Positions 1-10,654 of a stretch of 64,000 nucleotides of DNA are shown in pieces. Below the pieces are notes generated by a model. That model ran no database searches, was not told where the DNA came from, and saw only the letters and a program-made list of their open reading frames with translations. This DNA comes from Bradyrhizobium sp. AUGA SZCCT0158. GTDB lineage: Bacteria; Pseudomonadota; Alphaproteobacteria; Rhizobiales; Xanthobacteraceae. Each line of letters begins with the position of its first letter. Positions within the stretch are counted from its first letter, which is position 1. The stretch covers positions 291,452 through 355,451 of the forward strand of contig NZ_JAFCME010000005.1 of the NCBI RefSeq assembly GCF_018130065.1. The letters are read 5' to 3'. The position numbers and the translations under genes were made by a program.

Positions 1-123
1 GGAGAGAGCACGTCGTGGGATACCTCTCTCCCTGACCTCGAGAGCGAGCTTCGCTCGCCTCGGACCCCGCAAGGGGGGAGGGAACGGAGAGAGTTGTACC
101 AAGAGGCGAGAAGCTCAGCGCAT

Positions 124-726
124 TCACTTCCCGCCCCCCATCCGCAATTCGTCCGCCTCGATCCCGAGCGGCGCATGGGTGGCCGCGACGATGATGCCGC
201 CGCGCGCGAGGTGATCGCGCATCAGGCCCGCGAACAGATCCTGCCCGGCGGCGTCGAGCGCCGAGGTCGGCTCGTCCAATAGCCAGACCGGCCGCCGCAC
301 CGCGAGCAGCCGGGCGATCGACAACCGGCGCCGTTGGCCGGCCGACAGATACGCCGCCGGCAGATGCGTCGCGTGCGCGAGCCCCACCTTGGCGAGGCTT
401 TCGTTGGGATCGCTGGCGTCCCCGCCCAGAAAATCCCGCCAGAACGACAGGTTCTCCAGCACGCTGAGCGCGGGTTTCAGTGCGTCGCGATGGCCGAGAT
501 AATGGGCCTGTTCGGGCAGCGTCAGTTCGTCCGCGCCGCCTTCCAGCGCGACCGATCCGCCTGCCGGCACCAGCAAGCCCGCGATCAGCCGCAGCAGCGA
601 CGTCTTGCCGGAGCCGTTCGGGCCGATGACGGCAAGGGCTTGGCTAGAAGCGGCCTCGAAATCGAGCCCGGAAAACACCGCGCGCCCGCCCCGCACACAA
701 TCGATCTGACGTCCTGTGAGCCGCAT
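124..726 (-). CDS. ccmA: Heme exporter ATP-binding protein CcmA
   Basis: This is the ATPase subunit of the CcmAB(CD) complex, which works at the inner membrane in delivering and releasing heme for cytochrome c maturation. The 200-residue protein is one ABC nucleotide-binding domain: Walker A GPNGSGKT at residues 35-42, signature LSAGQ at 127-131, Walker B ending in LLDEP at about 149-153, and the switch histidine at 184. Length fits CcmA, which is shorter than most ABC ATPases. The start is an ATG at 726. The gene is divergent from acnA, a neighbourhood I associate with Bradyrhizobium. A ccmB partner would lie beyond the left edge and is not visible, so operon membership is inferred. Confidence 0.93.
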   Translation of the reverse strand: MRLTGRQIDCVRGGRAVFSGLDFEAASSQALAVIGPNGSGKTSLLRLIAGLLVPAGGSVALEGGADELTLPEQAHYLGHRDALKPALSVLENLSFWRDFLGGDASDPNESLAKVGLAHATHLPAAYLSAGQRRRLSIARLLAVRRPVWLLDEPTSALDAAGQDLFAGLMRDHLARGGIIVAATHAPLGIEADELRMGGGK

Positions 727-952
727 CTTGCCTCGTTACGGCCCTTCAGAAAACCTTGGGGTACCGCATCAGAATTTTTGGGTCGCGCAATGCTGCAGCA
801 CGATCGTGGTTGTGGCGGCGCATCTAGAAAGATTCTATAAGCCCGGAACTTGATGCAGCACACAACCGGCGGCCGCAAGCCGGTAAGCCGACCGCGCTGA
901 CGGTGTTTAAATACCCCTTGCCGGGTATAACTGAGAATTGGGATTTCCTGAC

Positions 953-3673
<2,721 letters not shown>

Positions 3674-3679
3674 GTTCGG

Positions 3680-3756
3680 TTTTGACGCGTTTCTTCACGC
3701 GAAGGCGTATCCACCACCGGATCAAGTCCGAGGGCATACTTCGCTTGAAAACGCCC
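3680..3756. repeat. Degenerate Bradyrhizobium-type intergenic repeat
   Basis: One end reads TTTGACGCGT and the other TTCGCTTGAAAACGCC. These are the inverted ends also seen in the better-preserved copies at 40862-40952 and 53311-53397 (GCGTTTTCGAGCGAA and AAACGCGTCAAAAC). The interior is diverged. It is a short non-coding element of a family I recall as common in this genus; no function is claimed. Confidence 0.55.
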
Positions 3757-3810
3757 TGAAACGCGGATTTGTGATCGGTGCCTCACCGCTACGTGAGTAG
3801 CGACCGGGAA

Positions 3811-3842
3811 GAAGGCGGCCTATGAAAAGGCCGCTTTCTTGC
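3811..3842 (+). terminator. Probable intrinsic terminator of acnA
   Basis: Arms GCGGCC (3815-3820) and GGCCGC (3829-3834) are extended by flanking AAG and CTT pairing, and a TTTCTT run follows on the plus strand. It lies about 140 bases after the acnA stop, with no gene in between. Confidence 0.65.
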
Positions 3843-3920
3843 GTCTGGGGTGCGCGCTTAGGGATAGAAAATCATGCCCCGTACAAATACGGATAGAAAT
3901 CGCCGGGACCGGTTCGCAGT

Positions 3921-4682
3921 ATGACAGCGATGATGGCCAATAGTTCGATTTCGCGATGGTCGAGTGCGCTTGGCGTCTGTGCCATCGTCGCGATTATCCG
4001 TCCCGCTCATGCCGACCCGCGCGCGGTCGTCGAGCTGTTCACCTCGCAAGGCTGCTCGTCGTGCCCGCCGGCCGACGAGATCATTGGCGAGCTCGCCAAG
4101 GACCCCAACGTGATCGCGCTGAGCATGCCGATCGAATATTGGGATTATCTGGGCTGGAAGGATACGCTGGCGGACTCGCGCTTCAGCGCGCGCCAGAAAG
4201 CCTATTCGCAAATGCGTGGCGATCGCGACGTCTACACGCCGCAGGTCATCGTCAACGGTTCGGCGAAGGTGGTCGGCAGCGATCGTGCAGGCATCGACAG
4301 CGCAATCCAGCACACCCAGAAAGCCGCCGGCGTGATGTCGGTACCGGTGACGATGACGTTGTCCGGCAAGCACATCAACGTGTCGGTGGCGGCGAGCAAC
4401 GCGCCGACTTCATCGCAGGGCGAAGTCTGGATTTGCTCGGTCTCGAAGGCGGTGCCGATCTCGATCGGGCGCGGCGAAAACCGCGGCCGCCAGGTCACCT
4501 ACTACAATGTGGTGCGCAACATCCTGAAGGTCGGGGACTGGAACGGCAATTCCGGAAGCTGGACCGTTCCGCTTGAAAACATCTCCCGCGATGGCGTCGA
4601 TGCCGCGGTCGTCTATGTCCAGGACGGCAATCGCGAAAAGCCCGGCCCGATGCTGGGCGCGGCCTACACGCCGCTGCGCTGA
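3921..4682 (+). CDS. Secreted DUF1223 thioredoxin-like protein
   Basis: This is a 253-residue exported protein of the DUF1223 family, whose biochemical role I do not know. The N-terminus is a signal peptide with a hydrophobic stretch at about 15-28 and a plausible cleavage after AHA (residue 31). The mature protein opens with VVELFTSQGCSSCPPAD. The CSSC motif (Cys45, Cys48) resembles a thioredoxin-type redox site, and the later VYTPQVIVNG stretch matches the cis-Pro region of that fold. A periplasmic thiol-redox role is therefore an inference from fold and motif. The gene stands alone between acnA and a repeat-rich intergenic region, and the ATG at 3921 gives a complete signal peptide. Confidence 0.85.
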   Translation: MTAMMANSSISRWSSALGVCAIVAIIRPAHADPRAVVELFTSQGCSSCPPADEIIGELAKDPNVIALSMPIEYWDYLGWKDTLADSRFSARQKAYSQMRGDRDVYTPQVIVNGSAKVVGSDRAGIDSAIQHTQKAAGVMSVPVTMTLSGKHINVSVAASNAPTSSQGEVWICSVSKAVPISIGRGENRGRQVTYYNVVRNILKVGDWNGNSGSWTVPLENISRDGVDAAVVYVQDGNREKPGPMLGAAYTPLR

Positions 4683-4737
4683 TTTCGGATTTCTCGCGCC
4701 ACCCAAGCTGTTGTCGCCCGACATGGTAGTCTGCCTT

Positions 4738-4763
4738 GCGCAGACTACGTAAACTTGTCTGCG
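4738..4763. repeat. 26-base palindromic repeat core, copy 1
   Basis: The core starts GCGCAGA and ends TCTGCG, so its ends can pair as a stem. Closely matching 26-base segments lie at 40908-40933 and 53356-53381, the latter two inside a larger repeat. Interior differences between copies are few. Confidence 0.65.
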
Positions 4764-4911
4764 CTTCGGGCGATCCAGTAGTCCGAAAAACCAGCGATAT
4801 ATCTCGCCGCCGCGGCGTACTCGGCCCCCGCTTTCGCGGAGGACGACAGCAGAAATTGTGGGGCGCTTTGCGCGGATCCGGTGGAATGCTCCGCAATGAC
4901 GAAGCACCCCC

Positions 4912-4942
4912 CAAAAGAAAAAGGACCAACTCTCGTTGGCCC
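4912..4942 (-). terminator. Orphan intrinsic terminator
   Basis: On the minus strand the stem GGGCCAAC-GAGA-GTTGGTCC is followed directly by TTTTTCTTTT. This is one of the most canonical Rho-independent terminators in the window, yet the gene to its right is on the opposite strand. Confidence 0.65.
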
Positions 4943-5170
4943 AGTGCGGGAGAAAGCTCCCCTGCGAACAGACCCGATCCCGACGGCCCCGGGGGGCTGG
5001 GGGCTGAGGAATCCGGAACCGAAAGGACCGGGTCAACGCAGGATTCACTTGTCGCAAGCCAGCGGGGCGGGCGATGGGCGGAAGTGGGGCAGCAATATGA
5101 TTCCTCTAACGTTCCCGTGACTCGGTATTTCCGGTGTTGCCGCACGGCCCGTCGCGGTTTTCCGCCGCAA
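4912..5170 (-). ncRNA. Candidate structured small RNA (speculative)
   Basis: Read on the minus strand, this stretch contains successive hairpins: a CCGG-armed stem at 5013-5031, GGGAG-CTTT-CTCCC at 4948-4961, and a final stem at 4923-4942 followed by a T-rich run. No minus-strand gene lies immediately upstream that needs this terminator, because the neighbouring DUF2794 gene at 5304 is on the plus strand. A short independent transcript would explain it. I recognise no known RNA family: the signature motifs of RNase P RNA, tmRNA, SRP RNA and 6S RNA were not seen. The 5' end is a guess. Confidence 0.25.
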
Positions 5171-5230
5171 TTTCAAAGGGCCTTGCGGTGCCCGGCGGTT
5201 AGCGCGATCATGTCATTGTCATGATCCGAA

Positions 5231-5264
5231 AGTGGGGACCGGTTTTTAGTGGGGACCGGTTTTT
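5231..5264. repeat. Exact 17-base tandem duplication in an inverted repeat
   Basis: The unit AGTGGGGACCGGTTTTT occurs at 5231-5247 and again at 5248-5264 with no spacer. It is flanked by CATGATCCGAAA at the left and TTTCGGAACAAGATCATG at the right, which form inverted ends. The outer element resembles a dispersed Bradyrhizobium palindrome; the duplication looks like slippage or a nested insertion. Confidence 0.7.
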
Positions 5265-5303
5265 TCGGAACAAGATCATGCCGGAGACGACAGGAGGCGC
5301 TCG

Positions 5304-5675
5304 ATGAGTTCGATGTCGGAGGACACTGATCCAAGTGGGAGTCGCGCGGTGGCGCGTACCGCCACTGCAAGTCCGCTGCCGAATAGCGTTACGTTCAATC
5401 GCCTGGAGCTCAATCGCATCCTCAATCTGTACGGCCGCATGGTCGCCGATGGCGAGTGGCGCGACTATGCCATCGACTTCCTGAAGGACCGCGCGGTGTT
5501 CTCGGTGTTCCGCCGCGCCTCCGAAGTACCGATCTATCGCATCGAGAAGGATCCGCGGCTGGCGCGCAAGCAGGGCATGTACAGCGTGATCTCGGCGACC
5601 GGGCTGATCCTGCGCCGCGGCCATGAGCTTGAGCGCGTGCTACTAGTGATCGATCGGAAGCTGGCGGTGGTTTAA
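5304..5675 (+). CDS. DUF2794 domain-containing protein
   Basis: This 123-residue protein belongs to the alphaproteobacterial DUF2794 family, which has no assigned function that I know of. The first 30 residues are low-complexity. The conserved core runs from TFNRLELNRILNLYGRMV to the C-terminus and includes a WRDYAIDFL segment and several basic positions. There is no signal peptide or membrane segment, so it is probably cytoplasmic. The start is well supported: AGGAGG lies 6 bases before the ATG at 5304. It is transcribed toward the converging GNAT gene, with 29 bases between their stops. Confidence 0.85.
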   Translation: MSSMSEDTDPSGSRAVARTATASPLPNSVTFNRLELNRILNLYGRMVADGEWRDYAIDFLKDRAVFSVFRRASEVPIYRIEKDPRLARKQGMYSVISATGLILRRGHELERVLLVIDRKLAVV

Positions 5676-5704
5676 TCGGCCGGCCCGTTACCCCATCTAC
5701 GATT

Positions 5705-6244
5705 CTAGGCCTTCGAATCCGCGGGCACCGTCGCGGCGCCTTCGCCAAGCGCGCGCTGCATCATCACCGTGTCCAGCCAGCGTCCGAATTTGAGACCGAC
5801 GCAGGGGTGCGTCCCGATCATCTGGAAGCCGGTCTTGGTGTGGACGCCGATCGAGCCGGCGTTGGCGGAATCGCCGATGACGGCGATCATTTGCCGGTAG
5901 CCCCGCGCTTCGCATTCGGCGATCAGCCGCTGCAGCAGCAACAGGCCGATGCCGCGGCGGTGGGTCGCCGGCTGCAGATAGACCGAGTTCTCCACCGTGA
6001 AGCGATAGGCCGGCCGAGGGCGGTAGGGGCCGGCATAGGCATATCCGATCACCCGGCCTTCGACCGCGGCGACGAAATACGGAAATCCCCCGTCCATCAG
6101 CACACGGAACCGCCTTGTCATCTCGACGAGATCGGGCGGGATCAGCTCGAATGTCGCGGTGCCGTAGCGCACCGCGTGCTCGTAGATTTCGGTGACAAAG
6201 GGAAGGTCGGCCTCGGTGGCGGGCCTGATATCGGGCGTAGACAT
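5705..6244 (-). CDS. GNAT N-acetyltransferase, phosphinothricin-acetyltransferase-like
   Basis: This 179-residue cytoplasmic acyltransferase transfers an acetyl group from acetyl-CoA. It opens with the IRPATEADLPFVTEIY motif of the PAT/MnaT branch, which acetylates phosphinothricin, methionine sulfone or related amino acids. The acetyl-CoA pyrophosphate loop is seen as HRRGIGLLLLQRLI at about residues 94-107, and VIGDSANAGSIGVHTKTGFQMIG is the usual C-terminal half. The true substrate cannot be told from sequence; methionine derivatives or herbicide-like amino acids are typical for the branch. It lies downstream of the Bax-inhibitor gene on the same strand, but a strong terminator separates them. 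Confidence 0.85.
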   Translation of the reverse strand: MSTPDIRPATEADLPFVTEIYEHAVRYGTATFELIPPDLVEMTRRFRVLMDGGFPYFVAAVEGRVIGYAYAGPYRPRPAYRFTVENSVYLQPATHRRGIGLLLLQRLIAECEARGYRQMIAVIGDSANAGSIGVHTKTGFQMIGTHPCVGLKFGRWLDTVMMQRALGEGAATVPADSKA

Positions 6245-6270
6245 GGTGACAGATTATTTTTGCTGGCCGC

Positions 6271-6303
6271 AAAAGAAAAGCCCCGGCCGCGAGGCCGGGG
6301 CTT
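6271..6303 (-). terminator. Intrinsic terminator of the Bax-inhibitor-1 gene
   Basis: On the minus strand the perfect stem AAGCCCCGGCC-TCGC-GGCCGGGGCTT leads straight into TTTTCTTTT. It lies 25 bases past the stop of the gene at 6328-7119 and before the next minus-strand gene. Confidence 0.85.
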
Positions 6304-6327
6304 CAATTCTTTGGCTGGACTGGATCG

Positions 6328-7119
6328 CTAGTCGCGCTGGCCAAGCAGCTGCAGCAGCAGCGTGAACAGGTTGATGAAGTTCAGGTAGAGCGAAAGTGCG
6401 CCGGTAATCGCCGCCTTTTCCGCAATGTCACCGCCCTGCGAGGCATAGCCGTAGATGTAGTCGTTCTTCAGCCGCTGGGTGTCATAGGCGGTGAGGCCCG
6501 CGAACACCAGCACGCCCACCACCGAGATGATGAACTGCAGCATCGAGCTGCCGAGGAACATGTTGACCAGGCTCGCGATGATGACGCCGATCAGGCCCAT
6601 GAACAGGAACGACGCCATGCCGCTCATGTCACGTTTGGTGGTGTAGCCGTAGAGGCTCAGCGCGCCGAACGTTGCCGCCGTGATGAAGAACACCCGCACG
6701 ATCGAGGTGTGGGTGTACACCAGGAAGATCGACGACAGCGAGATGCCCATCAGCGCCGCGAACGCCCAGAACAGCAATTGCGCCGTCGCGGGCCTCAGCC
6801 GGTTGATGCCAAACGAAATCGCGAACACCATGACCAACGGCGCGAGGATAAACAGCCACTTCAGCGGGCTGACATACATCGCGTAGCCGAACGGCGTCAG
6901 GAACTCCCTGCCGAACTTGGCGACGCCGGCCGACTGATCCGGGGTCACCGCCATCATATAGACGCCGAGCGCCGCCAGACCGGTGATGGCCAGGCCGATC
7001 GACATGTAATTGTAGATGCGCAGCATGTATGCGCGCAGACCGGCATCGACGGCCGCGGCATCGACGCGTCCGGCGGCCCGGCCGAAAGGAGAAGCGTAGT
7101 TACGGTCTAGGTCCGACAT
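6328..7119 (-). CDS. Bax inhibitor-1/YccA family membrane protein
   Basis: This 263-residue integral membrane protein belongs to the BI-1/YccA/TMBIM family. Bacterial members are linked to inhibition of FtsH (YccA) or to ion leak, but no role is certain here. About seven hydrophobic segments follow a 30-residue soluble N-terminus (MSDLDRNYASPFGRAAGRVD). The AYDTQRLKNDY motif near residue 215 and the terminal hydrophobic stretch ending LLGQRD are typical. I chose the ATG at 7119 rather than one 147 bases upstream, because the extra residues have no family resemblance. The gene is monocistronic with its own terminator. Confidence 0.9.
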   Translation of the reverse strand: MSDLDRNYASPFGRAAGRVDAAAVDAGLRAYMLRIYNYMSIGLAITGLAALGVYMMAVTPDQSAGVAKFGREFLTPFGYAMYVSPLKWLFILAPLVMVFAISFGINRLRPATAQLLFWAFAALMGISLSSIFLVYTHTSIVRVFFITAATFGALSLYGYTTKRDMSGMASFLFMGLIGVIIASLVNMFLGSSMLQFIISVVGVLVFAGLTAYDTQRLKNDYIYGYASQGGDIAEKAAITGALSLYLNFINLFTLLLQLLGQRD

Positions 7120-7364
7120 GGTCGAATTCCCGTTGGTTGCCCGGCGGATCGCAAGGGGTTTGCGTCGCCGGTTAGAATATCTAGCCCAAAGGCCGCGATT
7201 TGCTGACATTAATTCGGTGTCATCAAACCGGCCTCTGTCCCAGGCTGGTATGTGGGAAACTAACACATCCGCTGCAAGCTTCCACGCGCGGCTGAATGTC
7301 GCTCTAGATAGCTATTTTCCAGCAAAAGCAGCGTTAACGCCGCCTTGCCGCCCGCTACAAATTG

Positions 7365-9938
7365 TCACAAATTTCGCAGCACGCTGGCCGGCTTCTGGTT
7401 CAGGGCCAGCAACGTGCCGGCGAGTCCGAGGCCTACCGTGACGATCAGGGCCGCGGCGACGACGCCGGCGGCGCTGCCGGCCTGCCATATGAAGCTCAGC
7501 GTCATCAGCCGCGTCACGATCAGCCAGGCCGCGACCGAGCCTGCGATCACGCCGAACACCGCCGTGGCCAGGCCGATCATCAGATATTCCAGCGCGTAGG
7601 CGCCGAGCAGCCGCACCCGCGTCGCGCCCAGGGTCTTCAGGATCACAGCGTCATAGACCCGATGGCGATGGCCGGCGGCGAGTGCGCCGCCCAGCACCAG
7701 GATGGCCGAAATCAGTGTCACGGCGCTGGCGCCGCGGATCGCGAGCGTGAGATTGGTGACGACGGTGCCGATCGTGTCCAGCGCCTCGCGGACCCGTACG
7801 CTGGTCACCATCGGGAACGCGTCGGCCACCTGCTTGATGATCCGGGCGTCGCCGGCCGGATCCGGGTGGGCCTCGGACAGGGTCGCGACATGGGTGTGCG
7901 GCGCGCCCTTGAAGGCGTTGGGCGAGAACACCAGCACGAAATTGATGCCGAGGCCCTGCCAGTCGACGTTGCGCAGATTGGCGATCTTCGCCGGGATGTC
8001 GCGGCCCAGCACATTGACGACGATCTCGTCGCCGATCTTGAGCCTCATTCCGTCGGCGATCTTTTTCTCCATCGAGACCAGTGGTGGCCCGCGATAGTCC
8101 GCGCTCCACCAATCGCCCTCGACGACTTTCGAGCCCCTGGGGATGTCGGCCGTATAGGTCAGGCCGCGGTCGCTCTGCAGCACCCATTCGGTATCCCGCG
8201 TTGGTTTGAGCTCGTCGGCCTTGACGCCGCGGGCTGCTACGATGCGTCCGCGCAGCATCGGCACATCCTCCACGGTCGATTGCGGCGCTGTCTGCTTGAG
8301 AAACGCGCCGAAGCGATCGGCTTCCGAGGTCGGGATGTCGATGAAGTAGAACGAGGGCGCGCGGTCCGGCAACGCCGCCAGGAACTGCCGTCGCAGATTG
8401 CCGTCGATCTGGGTGATGGTGACGAGGACGGCGAGGCCAAGGCCCAGCGACATCACGACCGACGGCGTCAGCGCGCCGGGCCGGTAGATGTTGGCAATCG
8501 CCAGCCGCAGCATGGTGATGTCCGATCGCGGCAGCCGGCGCGCCAGCGCCATCAGGCCAGCGGCGACGCCGCACAGCAGTGCGAACACCGCAACCGACGA
8601 CGCGACGAACACCGCTGCGATCCGCTTATCGTAGGCAAGGCCGATGGCGACTGCGATCAAAAGCGCAATCACGACGGCCATCAAGGCGAGGTATCGCCAG
8701 CGCGGACGGTGCCATTCGCGGGCGACTTCCTCGCGGAACAACGCCGCCACCGGCACGTCGTGCACCCGTCCGAGCGGCCACAGCCCGAACGCAAGCGCGG
8801 TCAGCAGGCCATAGATGAAGGACAATGCGAGTTCGTCGAGATGCAGCGCGGGGATCACCGGCAGCGGCAGCAGCTTGCCGAACAGGCCGACGATGACGAA
8901 CGGCAGCGCGGCGCCTGCGACGAGCCCGATGATCGAGCCGATCCCGGCGAGCGCGACGACCTGGGTCAGATAGATCGTGAAGACGTCGCGGCCGGTGGCG
9001 CCGAGCGCCTTGAACGCGGCGATGACGTCGCGGCGGCGGTCGATATGGCTCTTGACGGCGTTGGCGACGCCGACGCCGCCGACCAGGAGGGCGGCAAGGC
9101 CGACCAGGGTGAGGAACTGGGTGAAACGGCTGATGGTGCGCTCGAGCTGCGGCGAGGCGTTGGCGCGGCTGCGGATCCACCAGCCGGCCTCCGGCAACGC
9201 GGCCCGCACGCTATCGATCAGCTGGGTCGCGGCGCGCTCGTCGGCCGCATTGTCGGGCAGTTTCAGCCGATAGATCCAGCGCACCAGGCTGCCGGGCTGC
9301 AGCAATCCGGTCGCGCGCAGACTGGTTTCGCTGACCAGGACGCGCGGCCCGAGCCCGACATTGCCGGCGAGCTTGTCCGGTTCCGCGCCGACCACGCTGC
9401 GGATCTGGTAGTTGGCGTTGCCGATGCTGATGCGGTCGCCGAGCTTGAGATCGAGCCGCGCCAGCAGCACGGAATCCACCGCCGCGCCGAATACGCCGTC
9501 GCGCTCGGCCAGCAAGTCCGCAACCGGCATCTTGGGCTCAAGCGTCAACTCCCCGAGCATCGGGTATTTTCCATCCACCGCCTTGAGTTCGACCAGCGCC
9601 AGCCTGCCGTCGCCGCTGCGGGCCATGACGCGCAAGGCGGCTGCGACCGAAACCTCGCCGCGGGCGCGCAGGAAGGCGATTTCCTCTGGCGTGGCTTCGC
9701 GCTGGATCAGCGAGAATGCGACGTCGCCGCCGAGCAAGGTGCGGCCCTCCCGGTTCAGGCCGTCGCTGAGGCTGGCCGCGACCGAGCCGACCCCGGCGAT
9801 CGCCATCACACCGAGCGCGATGCAGGCGATGAAGACGTAAAACCCGCGCAGGCCGCCGCGCAGTTCGCGAAACGCGTAACGCAGCGCCAGTGATGATGAT
9901 GCGCGGCTGCCGCCAGCGGCTTCCGACGCCATGGTCAT
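7365..9938 (-). CDS. FtsX-family ABC transporter permease (YbbP-like)
   Basis: This 857-residue inner-membrane permease belongs to the MacB/FtsX superfamily, in the large YbbP-like subclass with two FtsX domains. A first transmembrane helix at about 37-58 (YVFIACIALGVMAIAG) is followed by a large extracytoplasmic region and then helix bundles. The VGGVGVANAVKSHIDRRRDVIAAFKALGA segment is the classic coupling region. The second FtsX domain ends near the C-terminus. The gene overlaps the upstream ATPase by 4 bases (ATGA), which implies translational coupling. A conserved ATPase-permease-TesA neighbourhood exists in E. coli (ybbA-ybbP-tesA). Lipid or lipoprotein handling is a plausible role, but the substrate is unknown. 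Confidence 0.9.
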   Translation of the reverse strand: MTMASEAAGGSRASSSLALRYAFRELRGGLRGFYVFIACIALGVMAIAGVGSVAASLSDGLNREGRTLLGGDVAFSLIQREATPEEIAFLRARGEVSVAAALRVMARSGDGRLALVELKAVDGKYPMLGELTLEPKMPVADLLAERDGVFGAAVDSVLLARLDLKLGDRISIGNANYQIRSVVGAEPDKLAGNVGLGPRVLVSETSLRATGLLQPGSLVRWIYRLKLPDNAADERAATQLIDSVRAALPEAGWWIRSRANASPQLERTISRFTQFLTLVGLAALLVGGVGVANAVKSHIDRRRDVIAAFKALGATGRDVFTIYLTQVVALAGIGSIIGLVAGAALPFVIVGLFGKLLPLPVIPALHLDELALSFIYGLLTALAFGLWPLGRVHDVPVAALFREEVAREWHRPRWRYLALMAVVIALLIAVAIGLAYDKRIAAVFVASSVAVFALLCGVAAGLMALARRLPRSDITMLRLAIANIYRPGALTPSVVMSLGLGLAVLVTITQIDGNLRRQFLAALPDRAPSFYFIDIPTSEADRFGAFLKQTAPQSTVEDVPMLRGRIVAARGVKADELKPTRDTEWVLQSDRGLTYTADIPRGSKVVEGDWWSADYRGPPLVSMEKKIADGMRLKIGDEIVVNVLGRDIPAKIANLRNVDWQGLGINFVLVFSPNAFKGAPHTHVATLSEAHPDPAGDARIIKQVADAFPMVTSVRVREALDTIGTVVTNLTLAIRGASAVTLISAILVLGGALAAGHRHRVYDAVILKTLGATRVRLLGAYALEYLMIGLATAVFGVIAGSVAAWLIVTRLMTLSFIWQAGSAAGVVAAALIVTVGLGLAGTLLALNQKPASVLRNL

Positions 9939-10654
9939 GAAGTGGGCTGTCCGTCGATGCGGCCCGAGCGCAGCCGCACCACGCGGTCGCAGCGTTGCGC
10001 CAGCGAGGTGTCGTGCGTCACCAGCACCAGCGTCATGCCGCGCTCGGAATGCTTGGTGAAGAGCAGGTCGACGATCTGCTTGCCGGTCGCCTCGTCGAGA
10101 TTGCCGGTCGGTTCGTCCGCGACGAGGATCGCAGGATCCGGCGCCAGCGCGCGGGCCAGCGCGACGCGCTGCTGCTCGCCGCCGGAGAGCTGCGTCGGAT
10201 AGTGATGCAGCCGATCGCCGAGACCGACCGAGGTCAGCTCCTGCTCGGCTCGTTTGGCCGCATCGGGATTGCCGGCGAGCTCCAGCGGCACCGCGACGTT
10301 TTCCAGCGCCGTCATGGTCGGGATCAGATGGAACGACTGGAACACGATGCCGACCTGGCGGCCGCGGAAGCGGGCGAGGGCGTCCTCGTCGAGGGCATTG
10401 AACGGCGTGCCGTTCACCACCACCTCTCCGCTGTCAGGCCGCTCCAACCCCGCCATCACCATCAGCAAGGTGGATTTCCCCGAACCTGACGGTCCGATCA
10501 GGCCGATCGCTTCGCCCGGTGCCACACGAAGGCTGATATCCTTCAGAATATGAACGCGTGCCGCGCCCGTACCGAGCGAGAGATTGACGTTGGAAATGGA
10601 AATGGTGTCCGGCTCCAGGCCGGTTAGTGAAGAGGGTTCGATGAGACTGTCCAT
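9935..10654 (-). CDS. ABC transporter ATP-binding protein (YbbA/LolD-like)
   Basis: This 239-residue ATPase is the partner of the overlapping FtsX-type permease. Motifs in order are Walker A GPSGSGKS (54-61), Q-loop near FQSFHL (106), signature LSGGE (156-160), Walker B ILVADEP (176-182) and the switch histidine in THDTS. This is the LolD/MacB/YbbA type. The chosen start is the ATG at 10654; longer in-frame starts would run into the tesA-like gene on the other strand and add a tail without resemblance. The two divergent genes share a CCATGG site at 10652-10657, which provides a start codon here and an in-frame ATG for the opposite gene. Confidence 0.92.
   Translation of the reverse strand: MDSLIEPSSLTGLEPDTISISNVNLSLGTGAARVHILKDISLRVAPGEAIGLIGPSGSGKSTLLMVMAGLERPDSGEVVVNGTPFNALDEDALARFRGRQVGIVFQSFHLIPTMTALENVAVPLELAGNPDAAKRAEQELTSVGLGDRLHHYPTQLSGGEQQRVALARALAPDPAILVADEPTGNLDEATGKQIVDLLFTKHSERGMTLVLVTHDTSLAQRCDRVVRLRSGRIDGQPTS

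Larger units (their letters stand above)
4683..5303. other. 621-base intergenic region without convincing genes
   Basis: I see no coding sequence with sensible composition here. The region holds a 26-base repeat core (4738-4763), a hairpin-rich stretch ending in a minus-strand terminator (4912-5170), an exact 17-base tandem duplication (5231-5264) inside an inverted repeat with CATGATC and GATCATG ends, and the AGGAGG ribosome site for the next gene at 5292-5297. Confidence 0.6.

Noticed and set aside
7362..9893. 843-residue plus-strand frame
   Set aside because: It is the antisense of the FtsX permease gene, rich in Gln/Arg/His/Asp with no recognisable motif.
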